Origin: Branchipolynoe longqiensis
Lineage: Eukaryota; Annelida; Polychaeta; Phyllodocida; Polynoidae
Reading direction: 5' to 3'
DNA: 64,000 nucleotides
Assembly: GCA_030323885.1 (NCBI GenBank)
Contig: CM059190.1
Coordinates: 103,829,856-103,893,855, forward strand
In this document: positions 30,331 through 41,159 of the stretch, piece by piece
Layout of the letters: each line of letters begins with the position of its first letter
How positions within the stretch are numbered: the first letter of the stretch is position 1
Notes under the pieces: generated by a model
What the model was told of the DNA's origin: nothing
The model's input: the letters and a program-made list of their open reading frames with translations, nothing else
The model's database searches: none
Position numbers and translations under genes: made by a program

Positions 30331-30599
30331 ATATGCCTCCCCATTTCCATCACTGTAGCACCCTCATTATTATGTCACTTCACAAATTACATGGGAAACA
30401 TGCAGCACGTCGCAAAATGAGTAAAGCATGCTAGGACATTGATCCTTGTCCTTGCAGCGATAAGACATTCCCCCAATTCTGGCCAACACTCTTCTTGGAA
30501 GAAATTCTTAAAGATATCGAGTGGTTCTTATAATCGACCTGCCTGCAGGTTATGTTCTCCGATAAAATGTATTTGAAAAACTCTTGCCTCTTGTTCTTC

Positions 30600-30740
30600 C
30601 TCTTGTCCGCGTGAGTAAATTAGCACAGAACGGCATGGCCGAATGAGATTGGCGTCTGCCTCCCGTTCTTGTGGGGGGAGGACCACTCCAGATCTTATTA
30701 CACGTGATAAAGGATTTATCACTATTCATATATACTTTTC
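30600..30740 (+). repeat. Dispersed fragment shared with 39 kb
   Basis: cttattacacgtgataaagg and tttatcactattcatatata recur in slightly altered form at 39,260-39,300 and 39,480-39,520. A head-like ggccgaatgagattggcg precedes it. Confidence 0.5.
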
Positions 30741-30861
30741 TATACAGGCATTTAGTAACCATACCACAGAAAAAGAGCAGTAGGAGTAGCTGTGTCTGCC
30801 TGTGCGTAGCTGTTTGTTTGCCTCTGTTTGTGTGTTTGTTTGTGTGTTTGAAGAGTTTCGA

Positions 30862-31312
30862 GTTGGTGCTTGGGGTGGTTTGTAACCTTACGATGGTTAC
30901 TGGTTGCAGAACTGCAACATTATAGAGAGGCTCCGATAAATCGGCCCAATCTTTGGTTGAAGATTAATCTTCAGTAGGGACGGTTGTAGAAGCTGGGGAC
31001 ATCTTTACAACGTTGTAACAGCGAAGTATTGGGGCGGCCCTGAATCTCTTCAGTCCGACGGTAGTTGAGCCCTTGTATCCAGCAGACAGCAGCAAGGGTT
31101 TCGAGGAAGGGCGGGAAAAGATGGGTGCAGCAGTGGTTCCAGCAACGAGAACAAAGCGAGAGAAACCTAAAGGTACAGGGCCCCGCCCAAGGACACAACT
31201 CCCCTGGTCTGGGGGAGAACTATGCCTGGGAGAAATAGAAAGGGTAGAGTCTAGGAAAGAGAAATGAGGAGAGTTGAGTCAAAGGACCATGTCTATTTGC
31301 TCTATGGTGACC
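30862..31312 (-). repeat. Dispersed repeat A
   Basis: Reverse complement of 48,348-48,808, with indels and substitutions. The copy begins (on its own strand) at ggtcaccatagagc, which is about 30 bp downstream of a TATA box in the 48-kb copy. The open frames here are not conserved between copies. Confidence 0.8.
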
Positions 31313-31541
31313 AACCAGCAAGCCATAGACACGGACAGAGTAAGAGTAGAAAGCGAAATGCTGGCGGGCTCCCCCTCCTGGAACTCTTTTCAAACATATC
31401 AAGGAGGAGCAAGGCCAGTGGCGAGGAGAAAGAGAGAGGTGTGGACGAAGTGGGGTCCGGATAGCAAGTGTCTGAGTGCCAGCTTGTGGGTGTGATGCAG
31501 GTGGGGCCCTGCTGCGGGTATGTAGTAAAACTAAATCAATA

Positions 31542-31793
31542 AATATGTGGCGTGTAACTTGTTACGCAAGTATTATTAAAAGCTGAGGCTTGTTTATTCG
31601 TTGGTGAAACGGCCCAGTGGGACAGTGCAGCCAACGTTGTTTATGCAGCACTGTGCTGCTTTGATGTGTTTATGCAACTCGGCGCTGCTTTGAAGTTATT
31701 GGGCAGCGCCTAGACGGCTCCGGCAGCGTGCCAGGGCCTCGTGCGCCTGCACGTTACTGTCTCTGCATCCATTCGGCAGGGAAATTTGCTTCA
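31542..31793 (+). repeat. A1 repeat of third YR element
   Basis: Direct copy of 36,698-36,941 with about ten per cent visible differences. Confidence 0.85.
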
Positions 31794-31898
31794 GGCAGAC
31801 ATGCTGCTAGAGATCACTAGTGGAGATCGCTCAACCACGTCCATATAGGGTACTGGTAGGGTGGTATCGATATGGGTATCAATCTGTGCCAAGGATGA

Positions 31899-32972
31899 AG
31901 GGACGAGCATGAGGCGCCTCATGGGGCAAAGTGTAAAGTTGTCAAAGCAAAGGTTTCAAGGCATATCGTTAAAACTAAACAGCTAGAAGACGACGACGGA
32001 CCTGGCATGGTGGGGGGAATGGACGACACGGCTGGTAAAAGGCTCACAATGTCGATCGGTGAGGTTTCAGAGACAAAACGGGCAGTGAGAAAATCGGTCG
32101 CTGTGGTTGATGTGGAGGCAGATGAGGAGGAGCTGGAGTTGCACCGCAGGTTAGCGCAAAGAGTGCTAGAGAGACGTAAGGCGAAGCTAAGGGCGGAATT
32201 GGAGGGGGAGCTCAGTTCGGAGGAGGAGGAGGAGGACAATATGGACCACAAATCACGAACACGGCAGAAGGAGAAGAAAAAGAAGAAAAAGAAGCATAGG
32301 AGCAGTAGGCAGCACAAGGAGGAGGCAGCCGAGAGGGACCCGGATTCAAGCCCAAGCAGTGACTCATCGAGCTCGTAGTCCAAATCATCGGATACGGAGA
32401 GCAGCAGGGAATGGAGCAGAGACCGCCGGAGGCGCCATAGGAAAAAACGCAGTAAGTTCGCTCTGGACGAATATACAAAGGGGAGGAAGAACATGAAGCA
32501 TGTGAGCTATAATGAACTAATGTATGCTGCCTGTTTGTGGGGATCGAAGAGGGCCAAGAAGGCAGGTATGGATGTGGATGCACTAATGGGCTACCTCAGC
32601 CACCTGGCATATATGTGCATGCACGCTACAACAAATAATTATGCGGATGAGGCGTACAGGGGGTATGATAGGGCGATACGGGAGAAGGCTAAGGAGAAAG
32701 GGCTGCAGGCAGTCAAGAGGGGTGACAAGGACCTATCTTTACCACACTTCAACATGGACAATTCAAAATCGTACAAAGATGTGAGGAAGCCTAAGGTAGC
32801 GTACAACAAGGAAAGTGAAACCAGGGGGAGCACGCATCAGAAGGTGAAAGGTGCATGTTTCGCACACAACTAATATAAACACGGTTGTAATCACGACAAA
32901 TGCACATGGGATCATCATTGTTTGACGTGCCGCAGTAAAAGTCATGTGGCAGAGGCCTGCCTGCAGAAAAAA
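31899..32972 (+). pseudogene. YR-element Gag remnant
   Basis: One frame runs the whole length, cut by TAG (32,376-32,378) and TAA (32,871-32,873). In order it has an acidic Glu-rich helix (about 32,120-32,240), a Lys-rich tract, a Ser-rich stretch, a helical core (SYNELMYAACLWGSKRAKKA) and a Cys/His cluster after the TAA: CNHDKC then HHCLTCRSKSH and C. That cluster resembles the zinc-binding end of Ngaro-type Gag. The TAA sits just inside the first part of the motif. No intact start was identified; the first ATG in frame is at 32,007. Confidence 0.7.
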
Positions 32973-33008
32973 TATTGACTGTCAAAATTTGGTTATACTG
33001 ATGTCGGT

Positions 33009-33615
33009 ATGCTGGAGGAGGGCGCGGAGGAAATCTGCAGTAGTGTTAAATTGGCGCCGGCCAGTGGGGAGGATGCTGGTAATCCTCTAAAGGATGCCAC
33101 CACCGGGCGGTTAAATCACTGTACACACTTGGAAGGCGGGACCGGCGCTGTCGCTAATCCCAACTCGGGGATTAGCAAGGGAAGCGACAACGGCAAACAA
33201 AGGGAACCGTTTGTGATGAAAACACCAACAGAGGAGGAGACGAGTGCTGCACATACAGACACGGACAGGGATCTCGTGTCTGATCTGAGACTGCAACCGG
33301 GTGTAACTACAACAAAGGGACCGGCACAAACAAAGGAGGAGAGGGGGTGGTCGCACCTCAGGTAACTTTGTGGTCTCGCACGGGGAGTTGGTTAATCGGA
33401 ATGAGGACTGGTGCAGGGTAATCGGCCCAGAACCAGCCCATAGCGGGGGTGGTGATCTACAATGCACCCTCTGGGTAGTGGACAGGGAGAGTCACTACAG
33501 CTGGACTGAACACTACATCAACATATTTTCTGCTTGCATTATGGGTTATGGTAATTGTGTTTATATTATCGATGGGCCGTTGGCCCAAATAAAACCTTGT
33601 CTTGTTATTGACTAG
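33009..33615 (+). pseudogene. Gag-pol linker region, unrecognised
   Basis: Two open stretches (33,009-33,365 in the gag frame, 33,370-33,615 in another) are rich in Glu, Thr and Gly. They lie between the zinc motif and RT. I recognise no domain. Confidence 0.4.
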
Positions 33616-33626
33616 TTCTGTGATAG

Positions 33627-34040
33627 TAGCCAATATGTGGTAAGGTCAATTATGGCTCAATAGCAAAAGGTGAGGTTGGTGTTGCAATGTGTGGGAGGTT
33701 GCAATCGGAAATTGATGAACAAATGTTGACTGTTGTTGATAATCCGTGTGTATGTATTCATGGCCTAGGCGCTGTACTAAAAGGTCATGATGATTTCAGG
33801 GCCATTGTCGACTGCTCGAGCCCAGATGGTATTTGTGTCAATGATTACACCAATCGCTGCCGGGCAAACCTTTGTTATAATTCAGTGGAATCGGTCACTG
33901 AAATGCTGCAGGTGGGGGACTACTTAGCTACAGTCGATAGAAGTAATGCGTATAGGGCAGTGAACATCCACCCGACATCAAGGGAGAAGCATCAATGTCT
34001 TGTTGCTTTGTTTGCTTCGGTGCGTATTAATAATATGTGA
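33627..34040 (+). pseudogene. YR-element RT fragment, copy 1
   Basis: The palm entry of a DIRS/Ngaro-type RT: FRAIVDCSSPDGICVNDY, then YNSVESVTEMLQVGDY and ATVDRSNAYRAVNIHP with the first catalytic Asp. There is no YxDD box. RT similarity stops after the R-E-K-H-Q residues, and the remaining codons copy the end of the element's B repeat. Confidence 0.75.
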
Positions 34041-34261
34041 ATATGACCCTGGCTGAGGATACGACAGTGTACAAAGCTAAATTATCATTAGCCAATCGAT
34101 CAATCAATGAAATAACTTTAAAAACATTGTACATGTCGCTACCTAATCTGATGATTACTCGGATAAGGTAAGGAGAATATGGTTGGTTGTTGGAGTTTTT
34201 CGTCCTTGCAACATCTAAGGTGATATCAGTACAGAGGAGCAGATGGAGAGTTAGTGACTGC

Positions 34262-34595
34262 CCTAGGACCAGATGGGATGTCCGAATGAGTTAGAGCGTC
34301 CATCTCCAGTATTAGGAGATGGTGAGGTCATGGGTTCGAACCCTGGTCGAGTCAAACCAATGACTTAAAAATTGATACTTGTCACTTCCTAGCCTGGCGC
34401 TCAGCATTATTAGGATAGGGCAAGGACTGGTTGGCTCAGTGTTAGGATAATGTGACTGAGTGGGATATCAGGTCATGGTGCTGGTGGCCTGGTCTTCCAG
34501 TGGGGCAGCACTATAAAGTTGCCGTGAGTGCGACTGTCAGTACCCGTCCTGATATGACCCTAAATGTTGCTAGGATGTAAAACAACAACAAACAA
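34262..34595 (+). mobile_element. SINE, full length (in duplication copy 1)
   Basis: Runs from accagatgggatgtccgaat to aaaacaacaacaaac. A short (-) SINE tail (gttggttgttggagtttttc) lies just before it at about 34,182. Confidence 0.88.
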
Positions 34596-34639
34596 AGCAA
34601 TCCCCATAATCACAGCCAGAAGTGTTCAACTTGTTTGTT

Positions 34640-35015
34640 GTCATATTATTATTCGGCCATCGCTTTTACACAGAATGTAAAAATGTGCAGTTAATTATGT
34701 GTTGAAAGGCACTTTTGAAGTTTAAAGCTCACACTGAGAATAATGGTGGGCATTGAAGGCAAAGTTCTAGATATGTTTTTCCTAGATGGGTAAACCCTGT
34801 TTTTAGAATGAGCTGAAACGTTCCTGGCTTAACTTGTTCTTGTTCTTCTTGTTCTTGTTCTTCTTGTTCTTTTTCTTGTCCTCCTGTTGAACCAAAGAAT
34901 GCATCACATACAAAAAGAGACAATGGTGAAGATATTTGAGTGCAATGTATTTGGCTTCTAATGAATTCTACTTTGCCGTGAATATAACCTTCACTGCCGA
35001 TACGGCATACCATCA
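34640..35015 (+). mobile_element. LINE 3' tail-like fragment
   Basis: Shares catcgcttttacac and ttgccgtgaatataacc with gccgatacggca, as in the LINE tails at 13.3-13.8 kb. It includes a (TTCTTG)n tract. Assignment is tentative. Confidence 0.4.
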
Positions 35016-35027
35016 ACCTTTCATATA

Positions 35028-35359
35028 CAGTATAACCCCATTAAACCAAGCTCGGTTAAACCAAACGATTGGTTAATCCAAACTTGCTTTCAGCGGCACA
35101 GCAAAATATTACCATTTATCATATAAAAAAGTGGGTTAAACTAAAGTCGGTTAATCCAAATTATCGGTTAATCCAAACAAAATTGTCAGACCCCAGGCCA
35201 CTCTGGTATGGTTAAACCAAACTTTCATGTGGTTATAAGATCATCTGAGACCCCACTGACTTTTTTATATGATAAATTGTAGTATTTTGCCAGGCGGCCA
35301 GCAAAAGTTTGGATTAACCGATCATTTGGTTTAACCGAGCTCGGTTTAAGGGGTTATAC
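35028..35359. mobile_element. pogo/Tigger-like MITE, copy 1
   Basis: The left end TA-cagtataacccc and right end ggggttatac are inverted; inside are several taaaccaa/ggttaatcc blocks. The TA before the left end fits a TA target site. The last bases (tg-TA) are replaced by recombinase sequence in this copy. Confidence 0.7.
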
Positions 35360-35587
35360 ATGTTAATAAAGTGCTTGGCAGGGATCCATAGGATTTTGGG
35401 TGACATGCTGAGGCAGACAGGGCCTCTATTACCTAAGCATCTAAGGTTAATTTTTAGCATGATGCTGAACACCAGGGGGCATGTAGCTTTGAGGGCGGTC
35501 ATGCTGGTCTCTTTCAGGGCGCTGCTACGCAAATGTCATGTTTTAGAGTCAAACGCGACGCTAATAATAGCGGATTTTGCTTTTTTA
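35360..35587 (+). pseudogene. YR recombinase, N-terminal part
   Basis: Translates to PLLPKHLRLIF, then HVALRAVMLVSFRALLRK, the start of the catalytic half of an Ngaro-like recombinase. It joins the MITE end on the left and a LINE fragment on the right. The C-terminal part resumes at 36,140. Confidence 0.6.
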
Positions 35588-35590
35588 TGA

Positions 35591-36136
35591 GTGGGGTATG
35601 ATGGTAAAAAAAGAAGGATAACAATAGCCCAAACAACATTCTCCAAAATGTATAGAGTGTTAACATCAAGTAAGATATTAATACAAACAAGGAAGCGTAT
35701 TCTTCAGTGTTATGTGTGGTCTACTCTAATGTATGAGGCTGACACATGGACAATCTCTAAGAAAATGTACAAACGATTAGCAGCATTTGAGATGTGGACT
35801 TATCGAAGGATGATGAAAATATCATGGACAAAGAAGATCATCAACAAAGAAGTTCTCAGAAAAATTAAAAATAAGAAAAGCTTGTTTGCCACCAGACAGA
35901 CAAAGAAACTTATTTATTTTGGCCACATCATTCGTCAGAGTTCAATATACCGTACATTGTTGGAAGGGAAGGTGAATGGCAGCAGAGGGGGAGGGAGACC
36001 AAGAACATCATGGTTTACAAATATTTCACAGTGGACAGGCTTGAATTATTCACAGTCTATCGGAATAGCACACCATCGGGACAAGTGGAGAACCATTGCA
36101 TCCAACCCTCGACTAGAGGACGGAACTATTCATTGA
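35591..36136 (+). pseudogene. LINE RT C-terminus inserted in recombinase
   Basis: The 181-residue frame has the thumb/C-terminal signature of an endonuclease-type LINE: RKRILQCYVWSTLMYEADTW, AFEMWTYRRMMKISW, LIYFGHIIRQ, GGGRPRTSWF and a final DKWRTI. It is 5' truncated. The 3' end is short with a (TGA)n-like tail (attgatgatgg). A second copy of the same LINE begins at 63,891. The clade (RTE- or L2-like) is a guess. Confidence 0.8.
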
Positions 36137-36139
36137 TGA

Positions 36140-36616
36140 TTGATGATGGTAAGGGTCAGGAAGTCGAAGACAATAAAGTACAGAGAATGTGTCCACCTAA
36201 TACCGGTGGCAAAAGTAGCAGACCGGGCGTTGTGCGGCATATACTGGGTGAGAGAACATTTCCGGGACGTGGAAGCTGGGGGGGACACCCATGCGTTCAG
36301 GCTACCCAAGGGGGCTAGCTCCGTGTCGATGCCATATTCTTTCTACTTAACATCAATGAGGTTATTATGTGCGTGGGCTGGTATGAACCCAGTGGAATTT
36401 TCAACGCGCAGCCTAAGGAGGGGAGGAGCCACCTTCCTACGACTATGTGGCGCTTCGATACTAGAAATAAAAGAAAGAGGTGATTGGAAGTCAGACGCGG
36501 TGTTTGAGTACCTGAGGGCACCTCTTCAGGAGAGACTAGCAAAGGACCTTCGGGTGGCCACATTATTGGCAGCGGGAGGTCATAACTATCTGGTTTGGGT
36601 GGGTTTGGGCCTTTAA
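36140..36616 (+). pseudogene. YR recombinase, C-terminal part
   Basis: Carries the catalytic end FSTRSLRRGGATFL, RGDWKSDAV and EYLRAPL. The Tyr and Trp are present and so is the second residue (Arg) of the HxxR box. The box's His is Arg here, which should abolish activity. It ends just inside B1. Confidence 0.78.
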
Positions 36617-37031
36617 AGGTACCAGCCAGAGGAATTACTCATCCAACTATATATATGTCAATTTCTTGTTTTTTTGTTTGCTACAGTGCATATTAATAAT
36701 GTGGCATGTAACTTGTTACGCAAGTATTATTAAAAGCTGAGGCTAGGTTATTCGTTGGTGAAACGGTCCAGTGGGACAGTGCAGCCGATGTTGTTTATGC
36801 AGCACTGCGCTGCTTTGATGTGTTCATGTAACTCAGCGCTGCTTTGAAGTTACTGGGCAGCACCTAGCCAGCAGCACGCCGGGCCCTCGTGCGCCTGCAC
36901 GCTACTCTCTCTGCATCCATTCGGCAGGGAAATTTGCTTCATAAATAAATGGAAGGGCCTTTAGAGGTATCAGCCAGAGGAATTACTCATCCAACTATAT
37001 ATATGTCAATGTCTTGTTGCTTTGTTTGCTA
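36607..37031 (+). repeat. B1-A2-B2 block of third YR element
   Basis: B1 36,607-36,683, A2 36,698-36,941, B2 36,955-37,031. B2 is followed at once by the second copy of the 1.73-kb duplication. Confidence 0.8.
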
Positions 37032-37032
37032 G

Positions 37033-37446
37033 TTGCCAATATATGGTAAGGCCAATTATGGCGCAATAACAAAAGGTGAGGTTGGTGTTGCAATGTGTGG
37101 GAGGTTGCAATCGGAAATTGATGAACAAATACTGACTGTTGTTGATAATCCGTATGTATGTATTCATGGCCTAGGCGCTGTACCAACAGGTCATGATGAG
37201 TTCAGGGCCATCATCGACTGCTCGAGCCCAGATGGCATTTGTGTCAATGATTACACCAATCGCTGCCGGGCAAACTTTTGTTATAATTCAGTGGAATCGG
37301 TCACTGAAATGCTGCAGGTGGGGGACTACTTAGCTACAGTCGATAGAAGTAACGCGTATAGGGCAGTGAACATCCACCCGACATCAAGGGAGAAGCATCA
37401 ATGTCTTGTTGCTTTGTTTGCTTCGGTGCGTATTAATAATATGTGA
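37033..37446 (+). pseudogene. YR-element RT fragment, copy 2
   Basis: Same fragment as copy 1 with a longer open frame at its start. It differs at a few residues (for example VVDNPY, GAVPTGHDEF, FRAIID) and is identical after these. Confidence 0.75.
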
Positions 37447-37667
37447 ATATGACCCTGGCTGAGGATACGACAGTGTACAAAGCTAAATTATCATTAGCCA
37501 ATCGATCAATCAATGAAATAACTTTAAAAACATTGTACATGTCGCTACCTAATCTGATGATTACTCGGATAAGGTAAGGAGAATATGGTTGGTTGTTGGA
37601 GTTTTTCGTCCTTGCAACATCTAAGGTGATATCAGTACAGAGGAGCAGATGGAGAGTTAGTGACTGC

Positions 37668-38001
37668 CCTAGGACCAGATGGGATGTCCGAATGAGTTAG
37701 AGCGTCCATCTCCAGTATTAGGAGATGGTGAGGTCATGGGTTCGAACCCTGGTCGAGTCAAACCAATGACTTAAAAATTGATACTTGTCACTTCCTAGCC
37801 TGGCGCTCAGCATTATTAGGATAGGGCAAGGACTGGTTGGCTCAGTGTTAGGATAATGTGACTGAGTGGGATATCAGGTCATGGTGCTGGTGGCCTGGTC
37901 TTCCAGTGGGGCAGCACTATAAAGTTGCCGTGAGTGCGACTGTCAGTACCCGTCCTGATATGACCCTAAATGTTGCTAGGATGTAAAACAACAACAAACA
38001 A
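37668..38001 (+). mobile_element. SINE (in duplication copy 2)
   Basis: Identical to the SINE at 34,262-34,595. Confidence 0.88.
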
Positions 38002-38433
38002 AGCAATCCCCATAATCACAGCCAGAAGTGTTCAACTTGTTTGTTGTCATATTATTATTCGGCCATCGCTTTTACACAGAATGTAAAAATGTGCAGTTAA
38101 TTATGTGTTGAAAGGCACTTTTGAAGTTTAAAGCTCACACTGAGAATAATGGTGGGCATTGAAGGCAAAGTTCTAGATATGTTTTTCCTAGATGGGTAAA
38201 CCCTGTTTTTAGAATGAGCTGAAACGTTCCTGGCTTAACTTGTTCTTGTTCTTCTTGTTCTTGTTCTTCTTGTTCTTTTTCTTGTCCTCCTGTTGAACCA
38301 AAGAATGCATCACATACAAAAAGAGACAATGGTGAAGATATTTGAGTGCAATGTATTTGGCTTCTAATGAATTCTACTTTGCCGTGAATATAACCTTCAC
38401 TGCCGATACGGCATACCATCAACCTTTCATATA

Positions 38434-38767
38434 CAGTATAACCCCATTAAACCAAGCTCGGTTAAACCAAACGATTGGTTAATCCAAACTTGCTTTCAGC
38501 GGCACAGCAAAATATTACCATTTATCATATAAAAAAGTGGGTTAAACTAAAGTCGGTTAATCCAAATTATCGGTTAATCCAAACAAAATTGTCAGACCCC
38601 AGGCCACTCTGGTATGGTTAAACCAAACTTTCATGTGGTTATAAGGTCATCTGAGACCCCACTGACTTTTTTATATGATAAATTGTAGTATTTTGCCAGG
38701 CGGCCAGCAAAAGTTTGGATTAACCGATCATTTGGTTTAACCGAGCTCGGTTTAAGGGGTTATACTG
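38434..38767. mobile_element. pogo/Tigger-like MITE, copy 2 (complete)
   Basis: Ends CAGTATAACCCC and GGGGTTATACTG are flanked by TA on both sides, giving the TA target duplication expected of Tc1/mariner-pogo relatives. Confidence 0.78.
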
Positions 38768-38938
38768 TACATACATAAAAAACAATAATCAAAGTGTCCA
38801 CATACATTTTATATTACATGTGCAATACATGATTACTCAAAGTCAAAGTCAAAGTCAAAGTCAAGTTAAACCAATGATTGGTTAATCCAAGCAAATTTCT
38901 AGGGACCCTTCAAGTTTCGTTTAACGGGGTTATACTGT
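38768..38938. repeat. Repeat next to MITE, shared with 46.4 kb
   Basis: acaataatcaaagtgtcc and attacatgtgcaatac recur inverted at 46,450-46,565, also next to a MITE of the same family. A (CAAAGT)n tract and another half-end (cgtttaacggggttatactg) follow. Confidence 0.6.
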
Positions 38939-39129
38939 AATCAATTAATGGATCCCCCCAATGTCCTATATATATAACAGTTGAATAGAAAACTAATTTG
39001 TCTGAAATATAAAGAACCACTCTCATAGATAGACTGCATTCCTTTTAAGTTTAACGTTAAATGTGCATATTGGGACGCAGTTAGTCTTTTATGCATTTTA
39101 TTAAAGTTCTGAGATAGTTGAATAGCAAA

Positions 39130-39560
39130 CATCATTTGTATATATATAGCCTCCGAGCGACTAGAGGCCAGGCCCCACTCAGGTGGCGGAGCGGTGCATG
39201 ATGGGGGTCCCACCCCCCTCCCGGACAGGTGGGGGGGGGGGGGGAGTGCAGGACACTACAGCCATTATTACATGCGACAAAGGGTTTATCAGTATCCATA
39301 TATATATATATACATATATATATATAGATATATATATATGTAGATATATATGTATATATATACATATATATATACACTTTCGACCGGGTGGAGTGAAAAG
39401 CATCGCGCATGTGGTGAGGGGTCGGGGTCGGTGTAGGGGGTCGGGGTGGGGGTGGGGTAGAGGAGCAGGACACTACCGAGGTTATTACACGCGATAACGG
39501 CCTCATCACTATCCATATACAAACTACTGACAATTCATATTTATTGCTTGTTAACACGAA
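39130..39560. repeat. TA-rich and G-rich repeats with direct-repeat blocks
   Basis: A G run lies at 39,230-39,245 and an (TATATA)n/(TATG)n tract at 39,297-39,377. Two related blocks (gcaggacactacagccatta and gcaggacactaccgaggtta) surround it. No gene. Confidence 0.75.
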
Positions 39561-40022
39561 CCACCATTATGAAAAGGCGTGGAAGCCCATTTTCATAAAA
39601 GGAAAAAAAAGGACACCTGCATGCCGTGCTCCCATTAATTAGGAAATGGTCACATTGGGCCTGCTACCGTCGATTTCCTTCAGGTGGCGCCAGTTTAAGT
39701 AGGTCACGCCGCGCCACCAGTGTTTGAATCCGGAACTAAGTGACTCTACATCTTCAAGGATACTAATAGGAACACTGATAGAGGAAAAACTCAAGGATTG
39801 ATTTGCGAGGGAGGGGGTTGCATCCTAGAAACACATCAGGAATGGAGAGTATTAGGAGATGGTGACTTTTGTAGGCAGGAAGACATAGATTATGACTAGT
39901 TACGATGCGAATAAAAGAGATTTTATTTACAGTGTACATATGTGTTGATATTCTCGTCCTTATGAGATTTTGCTGGGTACACAAACAAAACACTTTGTCA
40001 CAGCACACGTCTGACCGTGTCC

Positions 40023-40335
40023 GGTACCAAATTGTGACAGTACACAGTCATGGGGACTTTTATAGTGCTGCCCCACTGGTATACAAGGCCACTGGCACCA
40101 TGAACCGATATCCGAGTCGCATTATCCTGATAATGAATACACCAGTCAGTGTCCTATCCTAGTTATGCCACTCTAGGTAGACGTAAGTCTCAATTTTGTA
40201 AGACCGGACTCGGTGGCCGAATCCGTAGAGCGCCAGCTTCCTGTTCGGAAGGTCGCAACTTCGATTCCCAGACCACTCAAACCAATGACTTATAAAATTG
40301 ATACTCGTCGCTTCCTAGCTTGGTGCTGAACATTG
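40023..40335. mobile_element. SINE (-) and SINE (+) head to head
   Basis: The (-) part 40,023-40,200 has attgtgacagtacacagtca. The (+) part from 40,201 starts with ggactcggtggccgaatccg and gattcccagaccactcaaac. Confidence 0.75.
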
Positions 40336-40854
40336 TCCATGATGTGCGCAACATGGGTAATTGAATGAACGAGACTGCGAATCTCAGTAGATTAGGGCAC
40401 CATGGCGCCGACTATATTCTATTCTTGGAACTAATAACTTTGGCCGCTGATCGACGCACCATCTACATGATACTTCTTGAACTCCTTATTGCGCAGTTAA
40501 CTTAACTACGCAGTTAGTTTTAATATCAGATTGTGGCGACACCTATATTCGCTTTTAGAACTAAAATGGTCGCCGATTGACCCGCCACCTGAAGGGATTT
40601 CCAGTCAAAGCTGATGACGTGGCACTGGATATCTTCACTTCGACCAGACTTTTCAAACCGAGAGGACGTACTTCTTCCGATGAGATTTGCCTCCCACCCA
40701 CCCAACTAGTATGATGTATCGATAGGGTTAAGTGCCTGTAAACCTTGAAATATCTAAGGTAATTTTTCATCATCAAAGAGTAATGTAACAAGCTAATTAG
40801 AAAGAATTAAAATTGCCACTTTATACTACTGTCTCGTTCTGTTTTCAATTATTA

Positions 40855-41065
40855 CGATAGGGCAAGGACTGGTTAGCTCAGTGTCAGGATAATGTGACTG
40901 AGTGGGATATCAGGTATCAGATATCATGGTACCGGCGGCATGGGCTCCCAGTGGAACAGCACCATAAAGACACCATGAGTGCGCACTGTCACAAGTTGGT
41001 ACCTGTTTTGAAATGAACTTAGATGTTGCCAGAACATAAAACTGCAACAAACAAAAAACAATTGT
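40855..41065 (+). mobile_element. SINE body and tail
   Basis: Has ggcaaggactggttagctca, gactgagtgggatatcaggt and gatgttgccagaacataaaa. A (-) tRNA-like head (ctcggctgggactcgaactc) follows at about 41,085-41,150. Confidence 0.8.
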
Positions 41066-41159
41066 CTACGTCATTGGTCTGACTCGGCTGGGACTCGAAC
41101 TCCAAACCTTCCACATGGGAATAATGCGCTCTACCGATTTGACAAGCGCGTCATTAATT

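Larger units (their letters stand above)
33627..35359. repeat. 1.73-kb duplication, copy 1
   Basis: Co-linear with 37,033-38,765 at a constant offset of 3,406 bases, without visible indels. Differences cluster in the first ~250 bp; the rest is nearly identical. It contains the RT fragment, a SINE, LINE-tail sequence and a MITE. Confidence 0.92.
31542..37031 (+). mobile_element. Third YR retroelement, degenerate, split repeats
   Basis: A1 is 31,542-31,793 and A2 is 36,698-36,941; they share ttacgcaagtattattaaaa and cattcggcagggaaatttgc. B1 (about 36,607-36,683) and B2 (about 36,955-37,031) share ccagccagaggaattactca or its near match. Between A1 and B1 are gag, an RT fragment and a recombinase, so the layout is again A1-ORFs-B1-A2-B2. 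The interior is broken by a SINE, a MITE and a LINE, and several stops. It is older than the DIRS and Ngaro copies. Confidence 0.8.
37033..38765. repeat. 1.73-kb duplication, copy 2
   Basis: See copy 1. It starts within a few bases of B2 and ends within the MITE, whose right end is complete here. Confidence 0.92.
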
